Origin: Bdellovibrionales bacterium
GTDB lineage: Bacteria > Bdellovibrionota > Bdellovibrionia > Bdellovibrionales > Bdellovibrionaceae
Direction of reading: 5' to 3'
Assembly: GCA_018266295.1 (NCBI GenBank)
Contig: JAFEAQ010000019.1
Coordinates: 372,001-436,000, forward strand
DNA length: 64,000 nt
A program made the translations under genes and the position numbers. The notes under the pieces are model-generated. The model made no database searches and was not told where the DNA came from. It saw only the letters and a program-made list of their open reading frames with translations. Numbering within the stretch: the stretch's first letter is position 1; each line of letters opens with the position of its first letter. Shown piece by piece: positions 1 through 9,180 of this stretch.

Positions 1-972
1 AGTCAGGTTCTGCTTGACGGTCGCGGCCGCTGGCTTTGTGAATTCGGTGTTCTGCATCCAGTTGTCAGTGACTTCCGTAGAACGAACCGCTGCTTTTTGC
101 GTCGGGCTTAATCCTTTGGCGTCCATTTTCACAGACGCCAAAAACTTCTGCAGGCGGGAAGGGGATTTCAAAATCTCTTCACCGGTTACTTTCGTGCGAG
201 CAATCACACCCAAAGTCACTGCTTCAGCAAGCTCATTCTGTTTTTGGCTTAAGCGTGCGTCCACAACTTGGGGCTGCAATCTCCAGAAAGATTGAAAGAT
301 GGAAGTGAACTGATCCAGCGCCAACCACGTTTCTTTCGCAGGCATGCCCGGTTCGAATTCCGCCGTGCGAGTGACACTGAAAACAAGCTTTCCTTGCATC
401 AGGTCGCAGGCAAATGCATTCATGTTAGAAAGATCCATACGCAAAACACCATCGGCAGATTGCTGCAATTGAGCATTCATGATCTCTTCGTAGTAGTCCG
501 TGAGCAAACGGCCTTTGGACTTTGAAATCGCATCGACGTCATTGATAGACCAAACGGCCCCTTTTTTATCGAAGGTGATCTTTGCTGGGCCGATCGTCAC
601 AGGGTTTTCAAAGCTGTTCATATCCGGGCCAAAAAGAGGCTTATTGTTTGTGATCAACGGATTGGTTTGAACTACAAGTTGGGCCTTAAATTTTTTATCG
701 AGGAAGACCGCGTTTTGGCAAAGGTCATTCGTATCTTTGCCGTCGGCTTCGACAGTTAGAACCGGTCTTTTAGCAGCTAAAAAAGTATTAAAACCCAAGA
801 AGCGATACTGTCCGCTCGGAAGTTTCACGACGTCCGCCTTGATGTAGCCGCCGCTATCCAGTGTCATCGTTTCTTTTTTCAAGTTCGGAGCAAGGTCGAT
901 CAGGTTTTGCCAGTCGGTCGCAAAAGCGGCCGAGCTGACAAGGAATGTTGAAATAATAAGAGTGGTTTTCAT
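1..972 (-). CDS. Exported protein of unknown function, 3' end cut by window
   Basis: The reading frame is open from an ATG at 972 down to base 1 (324 codons), so the C-terminus lies outside the window. Residues 1-18 (MKTTLIISTFLVSSAAFA) form a clear Sec signal peptide, so the product is predicted to be periplasmic or outer-membrane associated. The mature part begins TDWQNLIDLAP and has no motif I recognise. It lies 15 bp downstream of the next minus-strand exported gene and is probably the last or a late member of that transcription unit. No function is assigned; the exported location is well supported, the role is unknown. Confidence 0.75.
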   Translation of the reverse strand, partial: MKTTLIISTFLVSSAAFATDWQNLIDLAPNLKKETMTLDSGGYIKADVVKLPSGQYRFLGFNTFLAAKRPVLTVEADGKDTNDLCQNAVFLDKKFKAQLVVQTNPLITNNKPLFGPDMNSFENPVTIGPAKITFDKKGAVWSINDVDAISKSKGRLLTDYYEEIMNAQLQQSADGVLRMDLSNMNAFACDLMQGKLVFSVTRTAEFEPGMPAKETWLALDQFTSIFQSFWRLQPQVVDARLSQKQNELAEAVTLGVIARTKVTGEEILKSPSRLQKFLASVKMDAKGLSPTQKAAVRSTEVTDNWMQNTEFTKPAAATVKQNLT

Positions 973-987
973 TCTAAGCTCCGTTCA

Positions 988-2427
988 TTAGTACACAAAG
1001 GTTGAAGAGTGCAGAACAGTGCTTGTTTGGTTTGTCTCAAACAAGATTTGTTCTTCGATGTAAGAGTTATCCGCTTGGTTTTGCGCCAATTGGCTGACAC
1101 CGTCGCGGTCCATTTGCACGATGATTGGCTGCGTACTGCAGCTCGAGCTTGCGCCGATACCCAAGAAGCCAGAGTTGCTGTGGCAAACACGGCGTTGGCC
1201 AACAACCACGTCCTCAGATCCATTCGCAACTTCTTTCGCGCGAGGGGCCGGGTCGTCCGAGAAGATACCCATTTGCTTTAACTTGTCTTCGGCGCGTTCA
1301 AAGTAGTTTTTGATCACTTTAGCAACCAAGGCAGAAACCGGACTGACTTCGCCGTCTTCAGTGTTTGTCATCAGGCTCATCAAGTCATACTCTTTACCTT
1401 TGTCATCTAAAGAGATGTTGATGCTGCCTTCAAGACCGCCGGTGATAACATCTTCAGTGAATTCGCGGCGCTGGAATTTGCCTTTTTGAATCACGCTGCT
1501 GATATTTCTGAGGAAGTCCGCTGTTTTGATTTTCGCATCAACGAAAAGCTTGATACCGGTTTGCACTTTCACATTGTAGTACATGTTAATCGCCACCGAC
1601 TGAGAGATGATGTCGTTGATGTTGGCTGTTTTTTGTCTATTGCGGCAGTAAACCGAGGTTGAGATGTCTACGATCCCGCTCAAGCCGCCACCCATTGAAA
1701 CGTAAGTCGCGTTGGGATCTTCTGATGCCACATTTGTTGAGGCGGGTTTGTAACCAGGGAAGTTCACTTTCAAAACCGCGCGGCCCGCGTAGCTACCGGC
1801 ATCTGGATTAGAAATAACCAGCGTTGAATCAGCAAGCTGCGCCGGCATAAAACGAACCGGATAAGTTGCGCCGGTGTTTTGACCTGGAACAAGGTTCGCC
1901 GTTTGGAAAGCAAGCACACTGTTCATCACATTGTTAGCCAGAGAATACTTTACGCGAACCGCAGCCATGTCGTCATAAGGCTTAAAGATACCGCGAATTT
2001 CTTTTTTGTATTTGTCGATCTGAAGGCGGGCTTCTTTAATCTGAGCTTCAAGAGCTTTTTGTTGTTCGGCGTTGGCATTACCGAGCTTAGCGACAGCCGC
2101 TTCAACTTGGTTTTCGAGGCTTGTGATTTTAGAGCGATAGTTCGCAAGCGAAGCGGATTGTTGATCCAGAGCCGTACAGAAACCATTGTCAGAGCCTGCA
2201 AGCATTACTGGGGCAGAGATAATCGCCGAGATCTGCTGTGGTGGCAAAATGAAAGCCGTGCTGCAGTCCTTACTGAAGTACACTTGTGATTTGCTAAGAC
2301 CTTGCGGAACATTGATGTCACAAGCTTTTTCAGTTTTAAGAACCGCGAACTGACCTTCTTCAGGACCGGCATAAGCTTTTGGCATTGTAGACAATGCGAT
2401 GGCCGTGCCTAAAATTAGTTTTTTCAT
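988..2427 (-). CDS. Exported protein of unknown function with central coiled coil
   Basis: 479 residues beginning with a signal peptide (MKKLILGTAIALSTMPKAYA, cleavage before GPEEG). Residues of about 90-145 are rich in Lys, Glu, Gln and Ala in a heptad-like pattern and probably form a coiled coil. The rest is Ser/Thr/Asn-rich without a recognisable enzyme motif. Two Cys near the C-terminus (RVCHSNSGFLG, SSSCSTQ) may form a disulfide. The ATG at 2427 is preceded by AAGGAG. The gene is 30 bp downstream of another exported gene and 15 bp upstream of the truncated one, suggesting co-transcription. A surface or periplasmic structural role is conceivable but is inference only. Confidence 0.75.
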   Translation of the reverse strand: MKKLILGTAIALSTMPKAYAGPEEGQFAVLKTEKACDINVPQGLSKSQVYFSKDCSTAFILPPQQISAIISAPVMLAGSDNGFCTALDQQSASLANYRSKITSLENQVEAAVAKLGNANAEQQKALEAQIKEARLQIDKYKKEIRGIFKPYDDMAAVRVKYSLANNVMNSVLAFQTANLVPGQNTGATYPVRFMPAQLADSTLVISNPDAGSYAGRAVLKVNFPGYKPASTNVASEDPNATYVSMGGGLSGIVDISTSVYCRNRQKTANINDIISQSVAINMYYNVKVQTGIKLFVDAKIKTADFLRNISSVIQKGKFQRREFTEDVITGGLEGSINISLDDKGKEYDLMSLMTNTEDGEVSPVSALVAKVIKNYFERAEDKLKQMGIFSDDPAPRAKEVANGSEDVVVGQRRVCHSNSGFLGIGASSSCSTQPIIVQMDRDGVSQLAQNQADNSYIEEQILFETNQTSTVLHSSTFVY

Positions 2428-2457
2428 GTAGTATTCTCCTTAAAGTATTTTTAAGTT

Positions 2458-3039
2458 TTAGTTATAAAGTAGATGCATCCAGGATTTGATTTTGTGTTTG
2501 ACTGGATGGCCGTTGACTTCGTTTTCGCGTTCGGTACCGCAGATGATCCATTTCTTCGCGATCTTCTTGGCTCTTTGCATTTCGCTGCTGTAGCCGACCT
2601 CAATATATTCCAGCTTTTTCAAATCAGAGGTCTTTACGAATTCCACAGCCCAGCGCTCATCGTGGCCAGTGGCTTGATCGTAATTAGTGTCTTGGAATTT
2701 ATAGTGAAGCATGCGAGCGTTTTGCATTTCGATCTGGCGGGTCTTTGAGCTTTTAAACTCAGGAACATAGAACGGAATATATCTTTCAAAACCGTCTTTA
2801 TCGACGATGAGCATGTCAGCGACGATGTTCTCGCGATTTTCTTCTTCGCCGCCGTTCATGTTACAAGTTTGAATTTCCACGTAACAGCTGCCGAGTTGAT
2901 AGCGGCCCTGCATCTCTTGCAGGAATTCAATCATACGGCGGTCTTTTTGATCAGCCAGTGCGTGGGCCGGGCAGTTTCCGAGTCCGGCCAGGCTTTGCTG
3001 ACTTAATAGAAGCACGAGAGTGCCTATCATTCTTTTCAT
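2458..3039 (-). CDS. Exported protein of unknown function
   Basis: 193 residues with an N-terminal signal peptide (MKRMIGTLVLLLSQQSLAG). The ATG follows an AGGGGG ribosome binding site. The mature protein has several Cys residues (NCPAH, SCYVEIQTCNMNGG, IICGTE) that could form disulfides in the periplasm. No domain is recognised. It is the first gene after the REP-like element at 3178-3231 and reads into the 988-2427 gene with a 30 bp gap. Confidence 0.72.
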   Translation of the reverse strand: MKRMIGTLVLLLSQQSLAGLGNCPAHALADQKDRRMIEFLQEMQGRYQLGSCYVEIQTCNMNGGEEENRENIVADMLIVDKDGFERYIPFYVPEFKSSKTRQIEMQNARMLHYKFQDTNYDQATGHDERWAVEFVKTSDLKKLEYIEVGYSSEMQRAKKIAKKWIICGTERENEVNGHPVKHKIKSWMHLLYN

Positions 3040-3177
3040 GAGTCCCCCTATTCAAAGTTGACGGGAGCCCACTAAAGCAAGGCCGATACCACAGGTTTCG
3101 GACCTCAGATCGAATTAAACTGTCCGGGACTCCGGCGGATTCCGGAATCTAGGACGGACAAGTCTTAAATTTTGGAA

Positions 3178-3231
3178 AGTGCCAGGTCCTCTTTCTGGGA
3201 ACATGGCGACAAGAAACAGGGCCTGGCACCT
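3178..3231. repeat. REP-like inverted repeat (copy 1)
   Basis: Two imperfect inverted arms of about 23 bp (3178-3200, core GTGCCAGGTCCTCTTTCT; 3209-3231, reading AGGTGCCAGGCCCTGTTTCT on the minus strand) flank an 8 bp centre. The right arm is repeated base for base over 23 bp at 13542-13564. Both copies start within 2 bp of a stop codon. This is the behaviour of REP-type palindromes mobilised by Y1/RAYT transposases; no such transposase is in the window. Confidence 0.7.
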
Positions 3232-3233
3232 GA

Positions 3234-3950
3234 TTAGCGGCAGAGGCAGGCCATCTCGCGGCAAGAAAGGGTTTTGCCACCGGGATTGAAAATTTGGAAC
3301 TCAAACACCTTGTCGTTAATCTTTGTCAGAACCATGCTCGTGCCGTCCTTCAAAGTCTTGGTGTCTTTTGTTTCATGATAAATGATCGTGCCTTGGCTGA
3401 TCAGGGACTGAACAAACTCAGGCTTTGGATTGTAAGTCTGCTCCGGCTTCAGATCGATACGTTCAGGCAAGCCATCCGCATCCATTTTATAGTAACGAAG
3501 TTCACGGGCGTTTTTATGATTCGTATTATCCGCAATGATCATGTGCAAGCGGCGCTGGCTGCCATCGGGGAGCTGAATGTGAGTGTTCTCAAGCTGAAAC
3601 TGGCTTTTCACCACCGGGTTGGTTTTCTCAAGCTCACTCACGAGATCATCCGGAGTCGCACTTTTACCAAGCTCCGGCCCCATACAGGCCGTGGCCTTTT
3701 CTTGAAACCCAGCCTGGGATCCTGCGGTTGATTGCGAATCTTCCAGTTGAACAGCCGTCGGAGAAGACGGGTGAGTTTCTAATTTGAGAGCCTCCGGCTT
3801 TTCAGTCGTTGGAATGACTTCCTCTTGTCTCTGCTGCTCTTTCAACTTTTCTTGAAAGAGAATGTGCAGAAAGAAGTGGTCCACCGCAAGGCCTACGAAA
3901 AAGAGAGTCACTATAATGAGGCCCCAGCGGATTTGCTTATTTTTATCCAT
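3234..3950 (-). CDS. Membrane-anchored protein of unknown function
   Basis: 238 residues. A short charged N-terminus (MDKNKQIRWG) is followed by one transmembrane helix (about residues 9-30) and a charged, low-complexity linker rich in Gln, Glu, Pro and Ser (about 32-85), then a compact C-terminal domain ending LSCREMACLCR. The topology suggests a single-pass inner-membrane protein with its domain in the periplasm. The C-terminal Cys cluster could form disulfides or bind metal. The gene is 4 bp downstream of the 3955-5289 gene, so the two are almost certainly co-transcribed and translationally coupled. A REP-like palindrome starts 2 bp after its stop. Confidence 0.75.
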   Translation of the reverse strand: MDKNKQIRWGLIIVTLFFVGLAVDHFFLHILFQEKLKEQQRQEEVIPTTEKPEALKLETHPSSPTAVQLEDSQSTAGSQAGFQEKATACMGPELGKSATPDDLVSELEKTNPVVKSQFQLENTHIQLPDGSQRRLHMIIADNTNHKNARELRYYKMDADGLPERIDLKPEQTYNPKPEFVQSLISQGTIIYHETKDTKTLKDGTSMVLTKINDKVFEFQIFNPGGKTLSCREMACLCR

Positions 3951-3954
3951 AGTT

Positions 3955-5289
3955 TTAGTCTGCCTGTTTCAAATCTGGTTTCCAAATATCCCAGCTTTGG
4001 CAAGCTTGTGCGCGTTGTGAAGGACCAGCCAGGGAACCCCAGCGGTATTCCACGTCGTCCATCGGGTTGTTTGAAAAACGACCAGCGAAGATTCTGCGTT
4101 TCACTTCAGCAAGATCGATTTTCTTACCCGGAGCATACTCAATAGCACACCAAGAGGAGCCATCTAATTGAGAGGCTTGCATTCTATCCGTCTCTTCCTT
4201 TGCCGAAAGCTGAATAAATGGGAATACCTTATTCAACTGAATTTTCATATCGTCGGTCAAAGCATTTTCATGTCCACTTTTAAGGATATCCTTATACGCG
4301 CGGCGAAGGGCCGCAATATCATCGAATAAACGGTGGTCGCGGTTCGGCGTCGAGTAAGTATCGTAATTGCTAAAATCCATACAAGCGCCTTCAGGCATGC
4401 TACGGAGGAAATTAACTCCATCGTTCACTGAAGTAATGCGGTTTTTAGTCGCTTCGCACACTGTCTGAGAAAGACGACGCATCATTTGATCTTCGGTCTC
4501 TTCACGCAGTGCAAGTTTCTTTTGAACGGTCTTCTGCCACACGTCTAATGGAATCGCGAATTGCTCTTCGCTGTAGCCGGGAACTTGCCACGCCGGAAGA
4601 TTGATGAACTCAATCGGTCTCCAGTAACGGAAGCCCGCTTCGCTTTCAGGCGTGAAGTTGCCTTCGAAAACCCACGCAGGGTTTGGCCAAGAAACGCGCT
4701 CTTGCAAACCGAAGCCGGACTGACGGCCTACGGTCGAGTTAAAGATCAAATGTGGAACGCCGATCGCCTGGATTTCTTTAATCGTCCAAGAGTGGTGATT
4801 GACTTCCGTCGTGCGGATTAAGCCGCCGGAATGAATGGTATCACGACTAATCGCCACTGGATAAGTATCGTTCGGCAAAGAGTGCGTACTCACGATATTG
4901 AAAACATACACGAGGTAATTTTTCAAACGGCGAAGCTCGTCGGAATATTTATCCCAGCGTTGCATTTTGTTGGTGATCAGCGAGCGCTTGCGAGTTGTCG
5001 GGTCCTGAAAGGCAAAAGGAAGTTTGTTCTCGTAAGAGTAAATTAAGCGCATCGAGTACACGGTGTCAGCGCAATCTGCGCGGAGTCCATAGTATGGATT
5101 TGCCTGGCCGTTTGGGAGCGTCTGACGAGCGAAGAAATCGGCAGTCCAGTTCTTAGCAACCCACTCTGCGTAGCCTTTTTCCCATTGGTCATTCCATTCA
5201 TTCACTGCAGTCCACACTTCAGCTTTTGCACTAGGGGCAAAGATTGCCATGGACAATAGAACGGAAGTAAAAAGGTTTTTGATTTTCAT
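3955..5289 (-). CDS. Exported protein, possible papain-fold cysteine hydrolase
   Basis: 444 residues with a signal peptide (MKIKNLFTSVLLSMAIFAPSAKA). After a Trp/Asn-rich N-terminus comes YYGLRADCADTVYSMRLIYS, a Cys at the start of a predicted helix; later come NHHSWTIKEIQAIGVPHLIF and NSTVG. Cys-helix, then His at a strand, then a polar residue is the order of catalytic residues in NlpC/P60 and other papain-fold enzymes, so a secreted cell-wall peptidase or amidase is possible. This is inference from spacing, not a family match. The ATG follows AAGGAGCAGCTT. It probably heads the minus-strand exported-protein unit. Confidence 0.7.
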   Translation of the reverse strand: MKIKNLFTSVLLSMAIFAPSAKAEVWTAVNEWNDQWEKGYAEWVAKNWTADFFARQTLPNGQANPYYGLRADCADTVYSMRLIYSYENKLPFAFQDPTTRKRSLITNKMQRWDKYSDELRRLKNYLVYVFNIVSTHSLPNDTYPVAISRDTIHSGGLIRTTEVNHHSWTIKEIQAIGVPHLIFNSTVGRQSGFGLQERVSWPNPAWVFEGNFTPESEAGFRYWRPIEFINLPAWQVPGYSEEQFAIPLDVWQKTVQKKLALREETEDQMMRRLSQTVCEATKNRITSVNDGVNFLRSMPEGACMDFSNYDTYSTPNRDHRLFDDIAALRRAYKDILKSGHENALTDDMKIQLNKVFPFIQLSAKEETDRMQASQLDGSSWCAIEYAPGKKIDLAEVKRRIFAGRFSNNPMDDVEYRWGSLAGPSQRAQACQSWDIWKPDLKQAD

Positions 5290-5780
5290 AAGCTGCTCCT
5301 TTGGCAGAGTACTTAATTACTTGTTCGAGTCCTTGTCCACTGTGATTTTACTTGAGCCATTTTTGAGTCTTGACTGAGATTCCTGATCGAAGCAAAGACT
5401 CGGTAAACTCTTTGGTCCGGGCAGTTAAAAAACCGTTAAGAAATTCAAAATTTCAAACGATAATACCTGCATGTGGACTAAAGCGGGTTTTGTATTACTT
5501 TTCATCCTTTGTCTTGTTCTCCAGTTTCTCTACTGGAGCTAAATCACTTATTTTCCGGGACAATAATCATTTATAACAAGGACTATGCCAGGCCCCTAGG
5601 GGCTCAGCGGCTCCTGAATGCATCTCAGGTTGGGTGAAAAAGGGCGGGCGCATTTACGCTCTTCGCTGTTCAGGGGGTCGACATGGGGACGAATGTGTTC
5701 CGAATGGGCTAGGTGCTGTCCCATTTTGATACACTCTCGCGAGGGCCTCTTTCATACTGGAGTTATCAGCGGAGTGCAGC
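5290..5780. other. Divergent intergenic region, no gene supported
   Basis: About 490 bp between divergent genes must carry promoters for both. I see a 7-bp-arm hairpin at 5519-5538 and a perfect 12 bp palindrome GCCCCTAGGGGC at 5592-5603. The short frames here lack plausible starts, ribosome binding sites or composition. Nothing else is recognised. Confidence 0.4.
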
Positions 5781-6992
5781 TTGAATCTTCGGAATGCGGC
5801 GATCATCTTTGTTTTTTCATTTTTGGCGTTGGCTCTTTTTCTCGATCGGCCTTCGCGCCTGATTTTCGATGAGCAGTTTTATGTCCCTGCCGCTCGCAGC
5901 ATTCATGAAACGGGCAAAGATCCAAATTTTCAGCATCCACCAGTCGCAAAAGAACTCGTGGCCGTGAGTATGGCTGCGGTTGGCGACACGTCCTGGGGCT
6001 GGCGCCTTGCGAGTGTTGTGATGGGAGCTGCCACGCTGGTCGCGGTCTATTACTTGGTTTTATTATTTGCGAGTCCGTTGAGCGCTTGGGTCGCGGTGTT
6101 GTTGGTTTTCACGAATGGGCTTTTCTTTACTCTGTCGCGCCTCGCTCTGCTGGAGATTTTCACCTTCGGTCTTAGCTTTATTGCGTTCACTTTTTTCATG
6201 TACCGTATCTATGGCAAAAAGATTTCTGCAATCCAGGCACTAATGATACCAGGAGCACTATTCGGACTCGCCCTCGCAGCGAAGTGGTCGGCGTTGGTGC
6301 CAATCGTCCTCTGCGTTGGCGGGGGAGTGTGGCTGAGAAGGTTCAGTCTTTCGCAGTGGGGATTTTTTGCTCTGTGTGTAGTGCTCTATTACTTTGCGCC
6401 GTTCTTGTTGCTGAAATCAGACATGTCGGTGTGGAGTCAGCATCAGGCCATGTGGGCTTTCCATTACCCCGAGGTTTACCAGAGCGACATCATGGAGCGT
6501 ACATCGCAGTGGTGGGAATGGACTTTCGACACGCACCCGATGTGGCTCGCGGTTTTGCCGAATGAAGCCCACGAGTCTGGAAAATTCTTGGGTGTCATGA
6601 TTTTCGGAAATCCGTTTGTAATTTGGACGGGCTGGCTCGGTGTGGCCGCCTGTGTTTTCGTGGCTGCGAAAAATCGTTTCAAACTCAATAGTGTGAATGC
6701 ATGGTTGCCAGCAATGGCAGTCGCACCATGGCTGGTATGGGCGATCGCTGCAAGGCCAGTGACTTATTACTATTATTTCTTACCGACCTCTGTATTCCTC
6801 GCGCTGGCACTGGTTGCTGGTGTTGACGTTTTCGTCAAACGAGGAGTGCTCACGAATAAAAAAGCCCAGAGCTTTTTAGTTCTCTGGGCAGGATTGTCTT
6901 TGATTTATTTCTTATACCACTGGCCTCTCATGACGGGCCAAGAATTCTCAGCGGACCAATTCCAAAAATGGTATCCCTACCTAGGATTCTAA
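5781..6992 (+). CDS. PMT-family (GT39-like) membrane glycosyltransferase
   Basis: 403 residues with about ten hydrophobic segments. The first luminal loop has FDEQFYVPAARS (D30, E31), followed by FQHPPVAKELVA. The acidic pair and the HPP-x-x-K motif are signatures of dolichyl-phosphate-mannose protein mannosyltransferases, the GT-C fold family that moves a sugar from a polyprenyl-phosphate carrier to protein. The protein is shorter than classical PMTs and lacks a MIR domain, as many bacterial members do. I chose the TTG at 5781 because GGAG lies 6 bp upstream and the next ATG would remove the catalytic DE. It likely acts at the periplasmic face of the inner membrane; the acceptor is unknown. 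Confidence 0.82.
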   Translation: MNLRNAAIIFVFSFLALALFLDRPSRLIFDEQFYVPAARSIHETGKDPNFQHPPVAKELVAVSMAAVGDTSWGWRLASVVMGAATLVAVYYLVLLFASPLSAWVAVLLVFTNGLFFTLSRLALLEIFTFGLSFIAFTFFMYRIYGKKISAIQALMIPGALFGLALAAKWSALVPIVLCVGGGVWLRRFSLSQWGFFALCVVLYYFAPFLLLKSDMSVWSQHQAMWAFHYPEVYQSDIMERTSQWWEWTFDTHPMWLAVLPNEAHESGKFLGVMIFGNPFVIWTGWLGVAACVFVAAKNRFKLNSVNAWLPAMAVAPWLVWAIAARPVTYYYYFLPTSVFLALALVAGVDVFVKRGVLTNKKAQSFLVLWAGLSLIYFLYHWPLMTGQEFSADQFQKWYPYLGF

Positions 6993-7081
6993 AAACAGCC
7001 CTGTGGCCGTAAACTATTTCTTTGTTGATCAGATCCGTGGACTTCGCTATCTTTTTTTGCGGTAGATAGTGAGGAGGCCAG

Positions 7082-7498
7082 ATGAAAGATCAGCTTTGGA
7101 TTGAACCGGTTGGTGGGGTTATTATTGCGCGAATGCGCGGAGTTCCGACGGAGGCTCTCCTCAAGGAATGCCAGGAGCGAATTCTCAATCTCGTCAAGGA
7201 CACGGAACAGGGTTTGATCCTCCATGACTGCCTTGAAATGGAAACTCCCCAAGTCGAAGTGCCTATTGCCCAGTGGAAATTGGATGAGCAGGTCTCATCA
7301 GTTCACCTACGTCGTGCAGTGGTCGTTCCAAATACGCGCTTAGCTTATCTGGCTCGGCTTGCCTTTGGCGAAGGTGACGTCAAAGTATTTTACAATGATA
7401 TGGCAGCGGCTCTTGCTTGGTTAAAAAACGGGGAACCATCACCAGAGACGTTGAAAGGTCTTTCTCCGAAGGAAAATCTAGGCACAGTAAGGCACTAG
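7082..7498 (+). CDS. Small cytoplasmic protein, possibly STAS/SpoIIAA-like
   Basis: 138 residues with no signal peptide or membrane segment. The alternation (VGGVIIARMRG, RILNLVKDTEQGLILHDCLEMETP, LRRAVVVPNTRLAYLARLAF, VKVFYNDMAAALAWL) resembles the beta-alpha pattern of the SpoIIAA/STAS-like family often found as small stand-alone proteins in Proteobacteria. The ATG has a strong AGGAGG about 6 bp upstream. It is a single gene ending at a strong terminator shared with lpdA. The family assignment is tentative. Confidence 0.7.
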   Translation: MKDQLWIEPVGGVIIARMRGVPTEALLKECQERILNLVKDTEQGLILHDCLEMETPQVEVPIAQWKLDEQVSSVHLRRAVVVPNTRLAYLARLAFGEGDVKVFYNDMAAALAWLKNGEPSPETLKGLSPKENLGTVRH

Positions 7499-7538
7499 GG
7501 GATCTAAATCACTTTTAAACTAGCTTAAATAATTTTAG

Positions 7539-7574
7539 AAATGCGCTGACTTAAAAAAATCAGCGCATTTTTTA
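7539..7574. terminator. Bidirectional intrinsic terminator
   Basis: AAATGCGCTGA at 7539-7549 pairs with TCAGCGCATTT at 7560-7570, followed by a T-run on the plus strand and with an A-run before the stem that serves lpdA on the minus strand. It separates the converging 7082-7498 gene and lpdA. Confidence 0.85.
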
Positions 7575-7592
7575 TTTCGCGGGGATCCGCAA

Positions 7593-9005
7593 TTACATCT
7601 GACGTTGGCGTTTTTCCACAGCCAAAGCCGCTTCACGAACCGCTTCGCTCAGAGTCGGGTGGGCGTGGAAGGATCTTGCGAGATCTTCGCTGCTGCCGCC
7701 GAATTCCATGCACACAACGACTTCATGAATCAGCTCAGAAACGCCTGGGCCCACTAAGTGCGCGCCCAAAATTCTGTCGGTGCGTTTGTCAGCGATGATT
7801 TTCACGAAACCTTCGGTGAAACCTTTCGCGCGGGCGCGACCGTTTGCCAAGAATGGGAATTTACCAACAGCGTATTCGATGCCTTGAGCTTTGCATTGCT
7901 CTTCAGTCAAACCGACAGAAGCGATTTCAGGATGAGTGTAGATGATACCTGGAACCGTGTCGTAGTTCACGTGACCCGCTTTGCCAGCAAGCATTTCGGC
8001 AAGGGCAACGCCTTCTTCTTCTGCTTTGTGGGCAAGCATCGGGCCGGCAACAACGTCACCGATGGCGAAGATGCCTGGAACGGTTGTTTGGTAATGCTTA
8101 TCAATCACGATGCGGCCTTGTGGATCTTTTTGGATGCCAACTTCTTCGCAACCAAGACCTGTCGAGAAGGCCTTACGGCCCGTCGCTACAAGCACCACGT
8201 CTGTGGTCATTGTTTGTGATTTACCGTCAGCCAAAGCTTCGTAAGTCACTTCAACGCCTTTGTCAGAAGATTTTGAGCCCGTGACTTTTGTCGAAAGCAA
8301 GAATTTCACGCCCTCTTTTTCCATGTTCTTCTTAAGAACGCTCATGCAATCTTGGTCCATCGCACCGCCGAGACGATCTGCGTACTCGATCACTGTCACT
8401 TCAGAACCGAGGCGTTGCCATACAGAACCAAGCTCAAGCCCGATCACGCCGCCACCGACAACGATCATCGTCTTTGGAACTTTTGAAAGAGCCAAGGCGC
8501 CGGTGTTAGAAACAATTTTCTGCTCGTCGAATTTCAAGAATGGCAATTCCACAGGAACAGAACCTGTGGCGATCATGATGAATTTTGTTGTGAGGACTTG
8601 CTTTGAACCATCCGCCGCTGTCACTTCAACAGAACCGGCCTTCAAGATTTTACCGAAGCCTTGGAAAGAGGTGATCTTGTTTTTCTTAAACAAGAAAGCG
8701 ATACCTTCGGTGTTTTGTTTTACCACTTTGTCTTTACGAGCCATCATCGTCGGCAAATCAAGTTCCACTTTGCTGAGCTTGATACCGTGGCCAGCGAAAT
8801 CGTGCTGAGCAGCTTCATAGTGCTCAGAGCTTTCAAGCAACGCTTTAGAAGGGATGCAACCGACGTTCAAGCATGTGCCGCCGAAGGTTTTGTCTTTTTC
8901 GATCACTGCTACTTTGAATCCCAACTGTGCAGCACGGATAGCACCGACATAGCCACCAGGACCAGAACCGATAACGACAAGATCAAATTGAGTAGAGTCC
9001 GACAT
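7593..9005 (-). CDS. lpdA: Dihydrolipoyl dehydrogenase (E3)
   Basis: 470 residues, the usual length for the FAD-dependent E3 subunit that reoxidises dihydrolipoamide in 2-oxoacid dehydrogenase complexes. An N-terminal FAD-binding GSGPGG, the redox disulfide GGTCLNVGC (C45, C50), a second Rossmann motif VVGGGVIGLELGS for NAD, and the C-terminal HAHPTLSE with the catalytic His are all visible. I place the start at the ATG at 9005: it follows AAAGGGAA and gives the family N-terminus MSDSTQFDLVVIG. A longer frame to 9086 only adds unrelated sequence. The odhA/odhB genes for its likely partners are about 5 kb away on the same strand, not adjacent. Confidence 0.95.
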   Translation of the reverse strand: MSDSTQFDLVVIGSGPGGYVGAIRAAQLGFKVAVIEKDKTFGGTCLNVGCIPSKALLESSEHYEAAQHDFAGHGIKLSKVELDLPTMMARKDKVVKQNTEGIAFLFKKNKITSFQGFGKILKAGSVEVTAADGSKQVLTTKFIMIATGSVPVELPFLKFDEQKIVSNTGALALSKVPKTMIVVGGGVIGLELGSVWQRLGSEVTVIEYADRLGGAMDQDCMSVLKKNMEKEGVKFLLSTKVTGSKSSDKGVEVTYEALADGKSQTMTTDVVLVATGRKAFSTGLGCEEVGIQKDPQGRIVIDKHYQTTVPGIFAIGDVVAGPMLAHKAEEEGVALAEMLAGKAGHVNYDTVPGIIYTHPEIASVGLTEEQCKAQGIEYAVGKFPFLANGRARAKGFTEGFVKIIADKRTDRILGAHLVGPGVSELIHEVVVCMEFGGSSEDLARSFHAHPTLSEAVREAALAVEKRQRQM

Positions 9006-9180
9006 AAGTAGTTCCCTTTTTAGAGTGAAGATTACCTTTCCGGTATACGCTATTTGCACCCCTTTGGCACGCGGGAAGCTTCGCATTACAGACTTGTGGG
9101 GAGACGGGTTTTTCGGCCTCGACGGGACCTAGGCCTCAACTCAAATCCTGTTCCCAAGCCCACAGGCTCTTGTTAGACTT

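Noticed and set aside
5471-5542. 23-codon hydrophobic mini-frame (MWTKAGFVLLFILCLVLQFLYWS)
   Set aside because: It could be a one-helix peptide, but there is no ribosome binding site and a hairpin covers its end; evidence is too thin to call it a gene.
5592-5603. Third REP-like element at GCCCCTAGGGGC
   Set aside because: It shares only a short TGCCAGGCCC with the other copies and lacks the 23 bp arm.
5370-5872. Two plus-strand frames upstream of the PMT gene
   Set aside because: No plausible start signals or composition; one overlaps the PMT coding start in another frame.
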